Shown here: positions 1 to 8,746 of the stretch, piece after piece
Layout: each line of letters begins with the position of its first letter
Position numbering within the stretch: the stretch's first letter is position 1
Made by a program: the position numbers and the translations under genes
The notes under the pieces: model-generated
Told to the model about the DNA's origin: nothing
The model's database searches: none
What the model saw: the letters and a program-made list of their open reading frames with translations, nothing else
Assembly: GCA_965214325.1 (NCBI GenBank)
Contig: CBDCBG010000006.1
Coordinates: 4,154,001 to 4,218,000 of the forward strand
Length of the DNA: 64,000 nucleotides
Reading direction: 5' to 3'
Source: JAJEFO01 sp965214325
GTDB taxonomy: Bacteria > Pseudomonadota > Alphaproteobacteria > Rhodobacterales > Rhodobacteraceae

Positions 1-399
1 TTCCGCGTCTGTGGCCTCGTGTGGGTCCCATTCGAGCGCAAGAAGGGTTCCTCCTCCGTCCCGTTCCTCCAGGGTCACCGTGGTCAGGAGCGTGAGCGGC
101 CAGTCAGGCATCATGGGATTGGCGGTGACGTCCCAATTCTCGTCGGCATTCGACATCAGCAAGACCAGCCGGTCGGTCGGGCTCACCTCGGTGAATTCCA
201 TCCGTTGGTTCATGGAGCGTTCGCCCATCCTCATTTCGTTAAGCCAGAGCCCGCCGGGCTTGACCTCGAATTCGTGGATTATCGTTTCGACGCCTGGTCC
301 GTACCAGCGCTGAACGAGGTCCGTCTCGGTCCATGTACGCCAGACCAGATCCTTGGGCGCGTCGAATTCGCGGGTCATCTTGAAAACTTCTGTGTTCAT
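1..399 (-). CDS. SRPBCC / AHSA1-family protein, 3' end beyond the window
   Basis: The reading frame opens at an ATG preceded by an AGGAAAG ribosome site and stays open for 133 codons to the window edge, so the C-terminus is missing. The protein starts MNTEVFKMTREFDAP, followed by VWRTWTETDLVQRWYGP, then an MEFTEVSPTDRLVLL stretch and TVTLEERDGGGTLLALE. This order is typical of the AHSA1 / SRPBCC (START-like) fold, a cavity protein that binds hydrophobic ligands and is often encoded beside ArsR regulators. Partner and ligand cannot be told from here. The family call is firm; the function is not known. Confidence 0.85.
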   Translation of the reverse strand, partial: MNTEVFKMTREFDAPKDLVWRTWTETDLVQRWYGPGVETIIHEFEVKPGGLWLNEMRMGERSMNQRMEFTEVSPTDRLVLLMSNADENWDVTANPMMPDWPLTLLTTVTLEERDGGGTLLALEWDPHEATDAE

Positions 400-614
400 G
401 GGTTCTTTCCTGATTGGAGGTTGGCAGGCAGTCTGCCAACCGACAGTGCAGATCGCGCATTGGCGGATCGGCGTGAATTCATCATGCTGTCATCGGGGTT
501 CGGTCGATCGCGCTCTGGCGCGGCGTCTCGTGCATGCAAGGCCGCTGGGACCACGACAACTGCGCGGCCGGGCTGACGCTTGCAGATACTGAGCGGCCTG
601 CCGCTGATCACTCA

Positions 615-3110
615 TCAGAAGCTCTTGTTCAGCGTCAGGAAGAACGTGCGCCCCCAACCAGCGGCCTCGGGTCCGTCCACGCTGCTGGGGTTGGCGGTGT
701 CGATCGTCAGACCGGAGTCGGTCAGGTTGAAGACGCCGGCCGTTATCCGTGCGCCTTCGATCCCCATCGGCTCATTCCAGTCCAGCGCCAGGTCGTGGCC
801 TGTCCAGTCATCGAAGTCGCCGGTGTCCGACTGGTTCCTGAAGCCGGCTCGGTAGTTCGTTGTCCAGGTTGCGGCCAGGTCGCCGCGTCGGGCCTCGAAC
901 CTGATGCGGGCCATGTTCCTGGAGATTGCGCGCCGCACGTCGTTTCCCTCAATGCGGCGTTTGGCGTCGGTCACATGCCGCCATGCACCGCTCAGTCCAA
1001 TCTCGCCCCAATCCGTTTCGAGGTCCGCACGGTACCGGGTCGTGATGCCCCTGATCTCGGTGTCCTCGATGTTTGCAAAGCTGTCGTGGATGGTGATGTC
1101 GCCGCCGGTACGCGCTATGCAGTTTGATTGCTGGCCGTCCGAGCACTCGTCCAGGTTCTGCATGGCCCAATTCGGGTCTCGCAGTCCCGGCAGGCCCGTG
1201 CGCGACAGCCGGTACCACTCCACATCCAGGAAGTACGGATGCCTGCGGAACTCGGTGCCGATGGCGAACCTCTCGATCTCGGAGGGTTCAAGCTGCGGGT
1301 TGCCCGTGGTCTCGCGCGTCACCTGCCTCGGGTTTGGCACCGAGCAGGTGCTGCGGGGCGGACTGCCGGGACCGGGGTCGCATTGGATGTAGGGGTGGTC
1401 CTGCGACGCAGTGCTGTGAAGATGACGCATGGCGGGAGCCTTGTCTCCCGCACCCCAGGAACCGCGCAGCGTGACGACATCGGTCGGCCGGTGCTCCGCC
1501 GCAAGGCTGAATGACTCCAGCCCGCCCACGTCGTCGTACTCGTACGCGTTGGCCGCGACCCTGAAATCCGTGTTCCCGGTCAGTGGCACCGACATGTCCC
1601 CGAACACCCCGGCGGCCCGGCGTTCCCCGGAATAGCTGACGCCTCCAGAGCCGAGCACCTCGTTCACGTCGTGGGTCATTCCCTCGTTGTCGCGGAAGCG
1701 CAGGATGGAATGCGCCTTGGCCATGCCCATTTCGAGGCCGGCGGCCCATGCCACCTTGCGGTCGTCGATTGCAAACGTCCGCCCTTCCAGCGCCAGCACG
1801 GCTCCAAGGTAGTCACTGCCCCAATCCTCTTCCTCTTGCAGGCTGGTGCGTTTTATGGCCTGCTGATGCGCATCCGGGTCGGCGGGCTCGGACGGGTTCA
1901 CGACGTCGTAGCGTCCGCTTGCGATTTCGTCCCTGATCTTGTCGGCATGCACGAAGGTGTTTCCGACAAGAGAACCGTCCAGACGGTAGGTGGTGATGGA
2001 CGCTTCGTATCCGAGATTGTCCGTCAGCCGCCCGTCAATGCCGGCGACAATGTCGTATTCATCGAGGCCCCACCGCCAGTCACGGTTCCCGTGGCCGACA
2101 AATCGATGACCGATGGCGAAGTGGTCATCATTGTCCGCGATCGGGTCGGCGGCCGCATCGTTGATCTTGTCGATCACGCTTGGGGGAGGTTCGAAACTAA
2201 AGGTGCTGACGGCAGGCGCGAAGCGGAACGCCCCGTCGCCCCGCCCGAAGAGACCACGCAGGAAGAGACTGTTCCGGTCGTCCAGTGGCTGGTCCAGGTT
2301 CACGATCGCGTTTCGCTGTTCGAAGTCGACAGTGTTCCAGGCGATGTCGCCGTACGCGAAACCGCAGCCCATGTCGCCGTCAACCCCGGCCCCTGGCGGA
2401 TTGCGGAGCGGACCGGCATAGCCCTTCGCCGGGTCGCAGTCTCCCAGCGCGACCGTTCGCATGCCTTCGAACTCGCCTTCCTCGTCACGTTGAACGACCC
2501 AAACGGTGTTGCCGCCGACACTGACATTGCCGGCTTCGCTGAACGAGCCGCCCTCCTGCCAGAAGGAGCGGCTGAACTCCCGGCTCCGCGAAGGGATTTC
2601 CTGGCGCCTGAGGACATCGACGCCGACGGCCATGTGCCCCCCCTGCTCACCGAGCGGGCCGCCCCAGAAAACGCCGCCTTGCCAACTGTTGCCGCCTTCC
2701 TTGCCCGGTATCCGCGTGACCGCTCGCGTCTCGAAGCCGTCCAAATCCTTCCGCAGGACGACATTGATCGCGCCGTGGATCGCGGCGGTGCCGAACCTGC
2801 CCAGGCTCTCTCCGCTCAGAAGCTCGATTCGCTCGATTGCCGAAAGCGGCAAGGTGTCCAGATCGCAGTTCGAGGTGCAGTAGGGCATTCCATCTACCAG
2901 GACCAGCAGGGTCTGCCCGCCTGTGTAGAAGTATCGGACGATGCCGGTATCGAGCAGTTCCTCGAGGGTCTGGGCGCCGGATCTCTCGATGAAGTCGCGG
3001 TCACGTGACGCGACGACGCGCATCTCCGGCCCGAGCGAGTCGGACCAGGCTGATGTTCCCGCCAGAGCGGCGAGAATTGTGAATATCACTAACCGAGATT
3101 GAATCTTCAT
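615..3110 (-). CDS. TonB-dependent outer-membrane receptor
   Basis: 831 residues. A signal peptide (about 1-23, MKIQSRLVIFTILAALAGTS) is followed by a plug domain (about 30-140, with LLVLVDGMPY, IERIELLSG and GAINVVLRKD) and a long 22-strand-type barrel ending in an aromatic residue (NKSF), as outer-membrane porins do. It would import a scarce ligand across the outer membrane using TonB energy. No STN domain and no FecI/FecR pair are seen, so ECF-type signalling is unlikely here. The frame is open far upstream, but the ATG at 3110 directly precedes the signal peptide and has a GGAAG site; the ATG at 3122 is the alternative. Ligand unknown; no siderophore or cobalamin gene lies nearby. Confidence 0.88.
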   Translation of the reverse strand: MKIQSRLVIFTILAALAGTSAWSDSLGPEMRVVASRDRDFIERSGAQTLEELLDTGIVRYFYTGGQTLLVLVDGMPYCTSNCDLDTLPLSAIERIELLSGESLGRFGTAAIHGAINVVLRKDLDGFETRAVTRIPGKEGGNSWQGGVFWGGPLGEQGGHMAVGVDVLRRQEIPSRSREFSRSFWQEGGSFSEAGNVSVGGNTVWVVQRDEEGEFEGMRTVALGDCDPAKGYAGPLRNPPGAGVDGDMGCGFAYGDIAWNTVDFEQRNAIVNLDQPLDDRNSLFLRGLFGRGDGAFRFAPAVSTFSFEPPPSVIDKINDAAADPIADNDDHFAIGHRFVGHGNRDWRWGLDEYDIVAGIDGRLTDNLGYEASITTYRLDGSLVGNTFVHADKIRDEIASGRYDVVNPSEPADPDAHQQAIKRTSLQEEEDWGSDYLGAVLALEGRTFAIDDRKVAWAAGLEMGMAKAHSILRFRDNEGMTHDVNEVLGSGGVSYSGERRAAGVFGDMSVPLTGNTDFRVAANAYEYDDVGGLESFSLAAEHRPTDVVTLRGSWGAGDKAPAMRHLHSTASQDHPYIQCDPGPGSPPRSTCSVPNPRQVTRETTGNPQLEPSEIERFAIGTEFRRHPYFLDVEWYRLSRTGLPGLRDPNWAMQNLDECSDGQQSNCIARTGGDITIHDSFANIEDTEIRGITTRYRADLETDWGEIGLSGAWRHVTDAKRRIEGNDVRRAISRNMARIRFEARRGDLAATWTTNYRAGFRNQSDTGDFDDWTGHDLALDWNEPMGIEGARITAGVFNLTDSGLTIDTANPSSVDGPEAAGWGRTFFLTLNKSF

Positions 3111-3256
3111 CAGAACTTCCATCCGCCGATCATTCACGCTGGAGTCATTTCCTAATGCACACAATCTGCCTGCGCAATGGACGCGCCCGCACTTTTCAGG
3201 GCAAGTATGTCCTCTGCGCAAGACATTGACGGCCAGGGTCGCAAGCCGCGAAGGCG

Positions 3257-3566
3257 TTAAGCTGTTGCCTTCGGAGGCCAGATCCGCTTGATGCGCGCCT
3301 GTTCCCTGGAACCGTGCAAGACCTCCCAAGATGCGTCGCGAACCTGCGCGTTGAGCCTGAACTCGTGGCTGTTGTCGAACTCGTCGGAAAAGGCCAGCGC
3401 CGCGAGGGGGCCGTGACATAGGGTCGGCTGAAGCAATGCTCGCTGAAGCGCTTGTGTCGTGCGCCGTCACATCGGCGTGCGCGCCCTGGATCGGGCCCGG
3501 CGGCTTCATGGAGTCTTCGGCAAGTGTCTTGCCTACCGTTGCCGGCTTGAGCTTGGTCACCAACAA
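3257..3566 (-). pseudogene. Degenerate HigA-type antitoxin gene
   Basis: Three successive reading frames together recover most of a HigA-family HTH antitoxin. Frame one gives MLVTKLKPATVGKTLAEDSM then KPPGPIQGAHAD, matching the usual KLKPATVGE-LxEEFMxPxGLTQGALA start. A second frame gives HKRFSEHCFSRPYVTAPS, matching RKHVNELCNxRRxVTAP. The third gives LAALAFSDEFDNSHEFRLN and WEVLHGSREQARIKRIWPP before TAA, matching the HigA C-terminus. At least two frameshifts and many substitutions make it non-functional. HigA normally neutralises the mRNase HigB; no convincing higB was found upstream. The family assignment rests on remembered consensus, not a search. Confidence 0.72.
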
Positions 3567-3758
3567 GGTCCGCGTCCCTTTCGTCCTGCATCACCTGCAG
3601 TCTTGTTCGTCCGTACAGATGACCGAAGCTTCGCGTCTGTCGCCATTCCATTGGAGGAGCAGCCGCCCTTGCATGGGGACATGTCTCCAGTGCCTGCTGT
3701 CGCCTGAACGACTGGTGCAAAAGGGCGCCGGGCCACGACAGACATGAATACCCTCACC

Positions 3759-4112
3759 TCACTGCAAGTTCGTCTCGATGTCGTCCAGATCAATGTCGGG
3801 CGCAGCCGCCAGCTTCTTCAACGTCACAACTGAACCAGTTTTTTGGCCTGATTCCATGTCTATGATCTGGATGCGGTTCACCCTTGACTGTCGTGCCAAC
3901 TCCGCCTGCGTCATTTGACGGTGTTCGCGCCAGACCTTAAGCGGCGCTTCCCCTTCCAGAAGCCTGTCAACGACGGTGCCGGGCATCAATTCCTCCTCGC
4001 CTGTCTCGGAGCGCTCCAAGACTTTGGCTGCACTCCACAGGTCGGACAGGTCCTCTTCGATCGCCTTGAGGCGGCAAAACCCGTCCTTCCGAATGGTCAC
4101 CATTTCGTCCAT
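3759..4112 (-). CDS. XRE/HTH antitoxin-like protein (type II TA, apparently intact)
   Basis: 117 residues. The N-terminal half is Glu-rich and carries EEELMPGTVVDRLLEGEAPL, the linker typical of antitoxins paired with RelE-like toxins; a helix-turn-helix follows at about 62-115 (VWREHRQMTQAELARQS, then a recognition helix and LKKLAAAPDIDLDDIE). It should bind toxin through the N-terminus and its own operator through the HTH. It overlaps the 3' end of the toxin gene by 16 bases, the standard toxin-first order. The toxin copy is broken, so this is an orphan antitoxin. Start chosen at the first ATG of the frame; the ATG three codons on (MVTIRKDG) is equally possible. Confidence 0.75.
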   Translation of the reverse strand: MDEMVTIRKDGFCRLKAIEEDLSDLWSAAKVLERSETGEEELMPGTVVDRLLEGEAPLKVWREHRQMTQAELARQSRVNRIQIIDMESGQKTGSVVTLKKLAAAPDIDLDDIETNLQ

Positions 4113-4372
4113 CGTCTTTGCTCCTTGCAGGCGCTACCGCGCGGCCTGGCGTCCAAGAATTCGAGTGACATGCAGTCGCGAAAACTGACACGCCAGTCGC
4201 CGACTCTTGGCCGCAATATGTCCTCCGGTCCGCGAATGGCGCACGAATTGCTTGCCTGCGAGGCGGGCGCTTCGCCGAACACTCTGACCCTTTCGCGAAC
4301 TCGAAATGTCAAATTCCGAGGCATCTGCGCGAAAGCCTATTGCACGGTTCTCGAGCAGGCGATTTCCTGCAT
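4097..4372 (-). pseudogene. RelE/ParE-type toxin gene with an in-frame amber stop
   Basis: Starting at the ATG at 4372 the frame reads MQEIACSRTVQ, TAG, then AFAQMPRNLTFRVRERVRVF and APASQASNSCAIRG, DILRPRVGDWRVSFRD and LEFLDARPRGSACKEQ. Apart from the stop, the order and length (about 90 residues) match RelE/ParE toxins, whose consensus here is YSRTALKAL-xRMPRN, DPASQANNVKAL, LRVGDWRVIF and PRGSAYKE. RVGDWRV is the core strand of the ribonuclease fold. The amber replaces what is usually Ala or Leu near codon 12, and several family positions are altered (Y to C in YSRT). The next ATG would give a protein lacking the first strand and helix. A restart product is possible but unlikely to be toxic. 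Confidence 0.8.
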
Positions 4373-4631
4373 GGATTCATGCAGCTATAGGCGCCACAGT
4401 GGTCACGGGCTACAAATCGGTCTTGTCGAAGACTTTCTTTGCCTTTCCAGACAACAACACAAGTGCATCAACACAAGTGCATCGCGTCATTGTGCCTTCA
4501 AGCAAGGATTACAGTCGGACCTGAATGTGCCGAGGCGGTGTCGCGCAAGATGTTCTGGAGCCAAGTCCCTCATGTCCTTCCATGACATTGCCGATGGGTT
4601 CGACGGGCTTCGTGCCGTCCTCAAAAAAGCG

Positions 4632-4660
4632 CTTCACACTCCTTGGATTGCTCGCTATAG
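4632..4660 (+). promoter_or_regulatory. Probable sigma-70 promoter of rplY
   Basis: CTTCAC at 4632-4637 and CTATAG at 4655-4660 are separated by 17 bases and lie about 65 bases upstream of the rplY start. The -35 box departs from TTGACA. Between 4373 and this site nothing else is recognisable. The placement is by eye. Confidence 0.4.
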
Positions 4661-4724
4661 GCACGGCTTCTTGCGGGACGGACACCCTTGGAGGCTGCCC
4701 TGCGTTGCAAATCGGAGAATACCC

Positions 4725-5393
4725 ATGGCAGGCCAGATCCCTGATCTACATGCCTTGGCGCGGACGGGGACAGGCAAGGGGGCCGCCCGTCAGGCTCGCA
4801 GAGAGGGCCTCGTGCCAGGCATTGTCTACGGTGGCGGCGTTGATCCGCTTCCGGTCAACATTCCCTACAACATGCTTTTCAAGAAGTTGAAGGAAGGTCG
4901 CTTTCTCTCGACGCTCTTCAATCTCAAGGTCGATGGCCAGGACGATGTCCGTGTCATCTGTCGCAACGTGCAGCGCGACGTGGTGCGGGACCTCCCGACC
5001 CATGTTGATTTCATGCGCCTCAAGCGAACGTCCAAGATCAACCTGTTCATCGCCGTCGATGTCGTTGGCCAGGACAGCTGTCCGGGCATCCGGCAAGGCG
5101 GCCTGCTGGTGATGGTGCGGCCCGAGGTCGAACTGATCGTGACCGCAGGCGAAATCCCCGAAAGCATCACGATCAACGTCGAAGGGCTCGAGATCGGTGA
5201 CACGGTGACGATCTCCAGCGTGACGCTGCCGGAAGGCGCCAGGCCGACGATCGACCGCGACTTCGTGATTGCCAACATTGCCGCGCCGTCCGGACTTGCC
5301 AGTGCTGCCGACGAAAAGGAGGAAGGCGAGGAAGTCGAGGGCGAAGTGGCCGGTGCCGAAGAGGCGGAAGAGGAAGGCGGCGACGAGGAATAG
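4725..5393 (+). CDS. rplY: 50S ribosomal protein L25 / Ctc
   Basis: 222 residues. It carries the L25 5S-rRNA-binding N-terminal domain (GTGKGAARQARREGLVPG, then IVYGGGVDPLPV, and RDLPTHVDFMRLKR at about 85-100) and the C-terminal TL5/Ctc beta domain (VRPEVELIVTAGEIPESI, LEIGDTVTISSVTLPEGA), ending in an acidic Glu/Asp tail. It binds 5S rRNA in the large subunit. The ATG at 4725 has a weak GGAGA site and starts the conserved domain, although the frame stays open further upstream. Normally it is followed by pth; here there is no pth and both flanks are pseudogene wreckage. Some residues look off-consensus (VICRNVQRD where IPRDVQ is common; PVEF-type positions changed to AVDV), so it could be a second, drifting copy. 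Confidence 0.88.
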   Translation: MAGQIPDLHALARTGTGKGAARQARREGLVPGIVYGGGVDPLPVNIPYNMLFKKLKEGRFLSTLFNLKVDGQDDVRVICRNVQRDVVRDLPTHVDFMRLKRTSKINLFIAVDVVGQDSCPGIRQGGLLVMVRPEVELIVTAGEIPESITINVEGLEIGDTVTISSVTLPEGARPTIDRDFVIANIAAPSGLASAADEKEEGEEVEGEVAGAEEAEEEGGDEE

Positions 5394-5786
5394 CCGGCCG
5401 GTCCTTCAGGAATTCGGCGCCGCGCCTTCTTGTAGCGTTTTCAATGAGCGCCAAGGCGGCGCGGACGTTCAGGCCCGTCGGTTTGGCCAAAGGATGCCCG
5501 CAGATTCGCTTCGTTTGAATGCGACGGAGAAAACTGTCACGTCAATGGGAGCCATAGGGAATCCAGGCCAGCCGCGCTTTGGCACCTCCACGGCCTTTCC
5601 TTATGGTCAGCTCCCGTGACGTCCAAGTGCGCCATTCAGGACAAGATTGCTCACATTGCTTATGGCAAGGCATGATCCGGATCGTGTGGCGATGCATGGC
5701 GACCGCTTCTGAATTGGTTGAAAATGGGTGGGCAATCGGAGGTCTTGCCAGCGTAAGGATTAGGTGGAATTGGATGGACGCGTGGG
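5394..5786 (+). other. No gene recognised
   Basis: About 390 bases between rplY and the Fic remnant. No reading frame with family resemblance, no tRNA-like arms and no clear terminator were seen. A short inverted pair (GTCACG..GGGAGC against GCTCCCGTGAC, about 5536-5625) is the only structure noticed. Confidence 0.4.
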
Positions 5787-6832
5787 ATGATGCTTGAGAC
5801 TTCAACCCTTCACATCACACCGGAAAAACGCAGGATGCAGAGATCTACGAGTTCAATGGTGCACGGCGGCAGTCGGCAGGATCGCGCCTGAACGCATTTC
5901 CGGCCTGCGCCGCGTCGCCACCATTGAAAGCATCGGCTCGTTGACCCGCATCGAAGGCGTGCGGCTCAGCTCACTGGAGGTTGAGAGCGCGCTGGCGAAC
6001 ATCCGTATCGGTCCGCTCACGACGCGCGACGATCAGGAGGTCGGCGGTTGCGCCGATGTCATGGAAACGGTCTTCAACGCCACTGGCGCGAATTCCCTGA
6101 CCGAGAACCATATGCGCCAACTCCACCGTGTTCTATTGGCCCATTCCGACAAGGACGAACGGCACCGCAGCTCATGCAAGACGCTCGCCAACCATGTCGA
6201 ATCCTTCGATGAAGAGGGCAAGAGCCTCGGCGTGGTCTTCGGAACTGCAACGCCTTTCGTCACGCCTCAACGGATGGACGAATTGGCGAGTGGGTGGCCG
6301 GCCATGATAAGTACGGGGCCTTCGTCTCCTGCTGGTCATCGCGATCTTCGTGGTGATGCTCCGGGGGATTCACCCCTTTCAGGATGGCAATGGTCACTTG
6401 TCACGCATCCTCACCACGCTTCTGCTGTTGCGGGCCGGTTACGCCCATGTGCCGTACAGTTCGCTGGAGAGCGTGATCGAGCAGAACAGGGACCGCTACA
6501 ATCTGTCCCGGCGGTGGACACAACGGACGATCCGCACGAGTGCGCCCGGCTGGAATCCATGGCTGGAATTCTTCCTGCGCGCGATGCAGCGGCAGAAGGC
6601 ACGGCTGGAGAAGAATTTGGATTGGGAGCGGGTCATGATTGCAGCGTTTCCCGAGCATTCCGTGCTGAACCTGGAGCTGGTCCGGGAGCACGGCAGAATC
6701 ACGATCTCAGAGGTGGTCAGGACCTGCGGTATCTGCCGCAATACCGTCAAGGACCAACTCAAGTCGCTTGTTGAACAAGGTCATCTGCGATTGCACGGCG
6801 CGTGACGCGGGGCATGGTATGGTATTCCCTGA
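5787..6832 (+). pseudogene. Fic-domain protein gene, multiply frameshifted
   Basis: Pieces in different frames make one Fic protein. MMLETSTLHITPEK starts at 5787; AEIYEFNGA follows in another frame; then a third frame carries VGRIAPERISGLRRVATIES, SLTRIEGVRLSSLEV (the inhibitory-helix type motif) and TENHMRQLHRVLLAHSDKDERH. After a further shift near 6290-6340 the frame reads IHPFQDGNGHLSRILTTLLL and VPYSSLESVIEQN, with a C-terminal winged helix (GICRNTVKDQLKSLVEQGHL). An in-frame TGA at 6803 precedes RGAWYGIP and TGA, where family members read on. Fic enzymes AMPylate proteins; the core motif HxFxDGNGR has lost its last Arg (here His). Clearly inactive. Confidence 0.85.
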
Positions 6833-7518
6833 TCGCTTTGGGAATCGCAGATCATCCAAGTCAGCAAGCCATGGATTGCGGTGGCCGCCACCCGGCCAGG
6901 TCGGGCGCCGGAGGAACCGCGTTTGCGCGACAAGCTGCGCGGCGGCGGGCGGCGCCGCGACATTTGAGGTCTCCGCGTCGTTCACCTTCGGTCATATCTG
7001 ATTCCGTGGCGTTTCCGGCGAGATCGCCGGCCCATCTGTCACCACTTCCACGGTTGCGGGGAGCTTCTCCTTCGGCCAGTCCTCGCCCTGAAGGCCCTTT
7101 GCCGGGAGATGACCACGATGCCGCGTGTTCAACGTTCAACTCTGCGACTGGTCATGGCGACACTTCAGTGCATGGCTCTTCGCGCAAGACTTGCCCATAG
7201 ATTTGCATGGAGCAATGGCGACACCGAAGTGTGGAAGCCGGGGATCGTGATCGTGACGGTCACTGAGCGGGCATGAGCGGTTGCTGGAGGCCATCCTCCG
7301 AGGGCGGTCGGACGCGACACATTCGGCTCTCGAAAACAGCGATCCCTGACGAAGTGTCAGGGCTTTCGGAAACGCATACGCAGGAGCCATCACCTGTTCG
7401 ACAGAAAATGCATTGGGGAGATCGTCAATTTGCAAAGACGGGAGAGGCAAGCCAAGCCCTGTCAGGTGAGTTGGCCAAGGCAGATGCTCCTGAAATGCGA
7501 TCCGGGAGGATATGGCTG
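6833..7518. other. No gene recognised
   Basis: About 690 bases between two pseudogenes. Short open frames exist on both strands but none has recognisable motifs or convincing ribosome sites. A HicA remnant was looked for just upstream of 7519 and not found. Confidence 0.4.
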
Positions 7519-7730
7519 ATGCACAAATTTGGAATCACCCTCTACTGGAGCGATGTTGACAGCGCTTTCGTTGACGACGTGCCGGAATTGCCTTGGTACA
7601 TTCACACGGTGAAGATCAGGAAAGCGCGTGGCAGATTGTCAAGGGCGCAATGGGCTATTGGATTGATCGGGCACACGAACTAGGCCGAACAGTCCCGCAG
7701 CCCAAAGGCGAGCGTCTGATGCCTGCCTGA
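7519..7730 (+). pseudogene. Frameshifted HicB-type antitoxin remnant
   Basis: Frame one from the ATG at 7519 reads MHKFGITLYWSDVDSAFVDD then VPELPWYIH; after a shift near 7605 another frame reads HGEDQESAWQIVKGAMGYWI, DRAHELGRTVPQPKGERL and MPA before TGA. Together this is a complete short HicB (about 70 residues): Y-x-V-x-IxWSDEDxAFxAEVPELPG, HGDTxEEALxNAxxAIxxWI, GRPVPEPKGERL. HicB is the antitoxin to the mRNA interferase HicA. The typical Gly-Cys after ELPG is gone and the frame is broken once. No hicA is visible. Confidence 0.78.
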
Positions 7731-7777
7731 GGCTTTTCACGCGGGTGCCAGCAATGTGCACATTTCGAGCGTTCGCG

Positions 7778-8746
7778 CTACGGAACCGGGACGTCTCCTG
7801 ACATGACCGTCAGAAACCAGTCCGTGTCGATGTTCCCGCCGGTCAGGATGACGGCGACCTTGCGGCCTGCCATTCGATCCCTTTCGTCGAGCAACGCAGC
7901 CAGCGACGCTGCGCCCGCGCCTTCAGCGAGACTATGGATGTCGCGGTAGTAGATGCGAATGGCCTCGGCGATCTGCGCTTCGTTGACAGTGACTATCCGC
8001 TCTGCACCCGCACCGTAAATCGCAAGCGCCTCCTCCACGGGAACACGAACCGCCATGCCGTCGGCGAAGGTCCGGGCGGAGTTGGTTTCCACCGGGTGCC
8101 CGGCTTCGACCGAGAGCTTGACGGTCTGTGCGTGTTCGCTGACGACGCCCACGATTCGCGTGTTGCGCCCAAGTGCGTCGCGGGCAGCGATGCAGCCGCA
8201 AATGCCGGAACCACAACCGACCGGCACGTAAAGCGTGTCGAGGTCGGGGACGGCAGTCAGAAGCTCGTAGGCATATGTGGAGACTCCACGGACAAGCTCC
8301 CTGTGAAAGGGCGGCACAAAGGTCAGTCCCTCTCTCTCGGCGACCCGGAGCGCCTCATCCTTGGCCTCATCGAAATCGTGGCCGCATTCCACGAGTTCGG
8401 CGCCGAAGGATTCCATCGCGGCGTTTTTTTCGACCGAGTTGCCGTGTGGCATGTAGATCACCGCGCGTCGGCCAGCGGCCGTAGCGGCGCGCGCTTGGCC
8501 CTGTCCATGGTTGCCGCGGGTAGCCGTGATGATCCCCGGGCTTTCGGGTAGGGTGCGGACGAGCCAGTCAATGAAAGTGCACGCGCCGCGCACCTTGAAG
8601 GATCCGGTTGGCGTATGATTTTCGTGCTTGACCCAGACTTCGGTGCCTGCCCGTGCGCTCAACTGCGGCCAAGTGTATTGCGGAGTGGGCGACATCGAGC
8701 GTGTAATCAGTTCGTGTGCGGCTTCGATTTCACTCAAGGAAAGCAC
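7778..8746 (-). CDS. Threonine/serine dehydratase (PLP fold type II)
   Basis: 322 residues. The PLP lysine is in PTGSFKVRGA (Lys51); the substrate loop ATRGNHGQG and the phosphate-binding glycine loop VPVGCGSGICG (about 180) are present, and the C-terminus has LTGGNID. These define the fold-type II ammonia-lyase family, which deaminates L-threonine or L-serine to 2-oxo acids. There is no C-terminal ACT regulatory domain, so it is of the catabolic or non-feedback-inhibited type rather than full-length IlvA. Related family members act on hydroxyectoine products or 3-hydroxyaspartate, so the substrate stays open. It stands alone, with decayed sequence on both sides. Confidence 0.88.
   Translation of the reverse strand: MLSLSEIEAAHELITRSMSPTPQYTWPQLSARAGTEVWVKHENHTPTGSFKVRGACTFIDWLVRTLPESPGIITATRGNHGQGQARAATAAGRRAVIYMPHGNSVEKNAAMESFGAELVECGHDFDEAKDEALRVAEREGLTFVPPFHRELVRGVSTYAYELLTAVPDLDTLYVPVGCGSGICGCIAARDALGRNTRIVGVVSEHAQTVKLSVEAGHPVETNSARTFADGMAVRVPVEEALAIYGAGAERIVTVNEAQIAEAIRIYYRDIHSLAEGAGAASLAALLDERDRMAGRKVAVILTGGNIDTDWFLTVMSGDVPVP

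Noticed and set aside
3111..3566. Upstream extension of the TonB receptor frame by 150 codons
   Set aside because: The signal peptide begins at 3110; the upstream part belongs to the frameshifted HigA remnant, which reads better in three frames.
3567..3758. Possible HigB toxin remnant upstream of the HigA remnant
   Set aside because: Only a short SVRTNK-like patch resembles HigB; no length, order or second motif supports it.
3915..4724. Long in-frame extension upstream of rplY
   Set aside because: It lies antisense to the antitoxin and toxin genes, has no family features, and L25 starts at 4725 with a promoter-like pair upstream.
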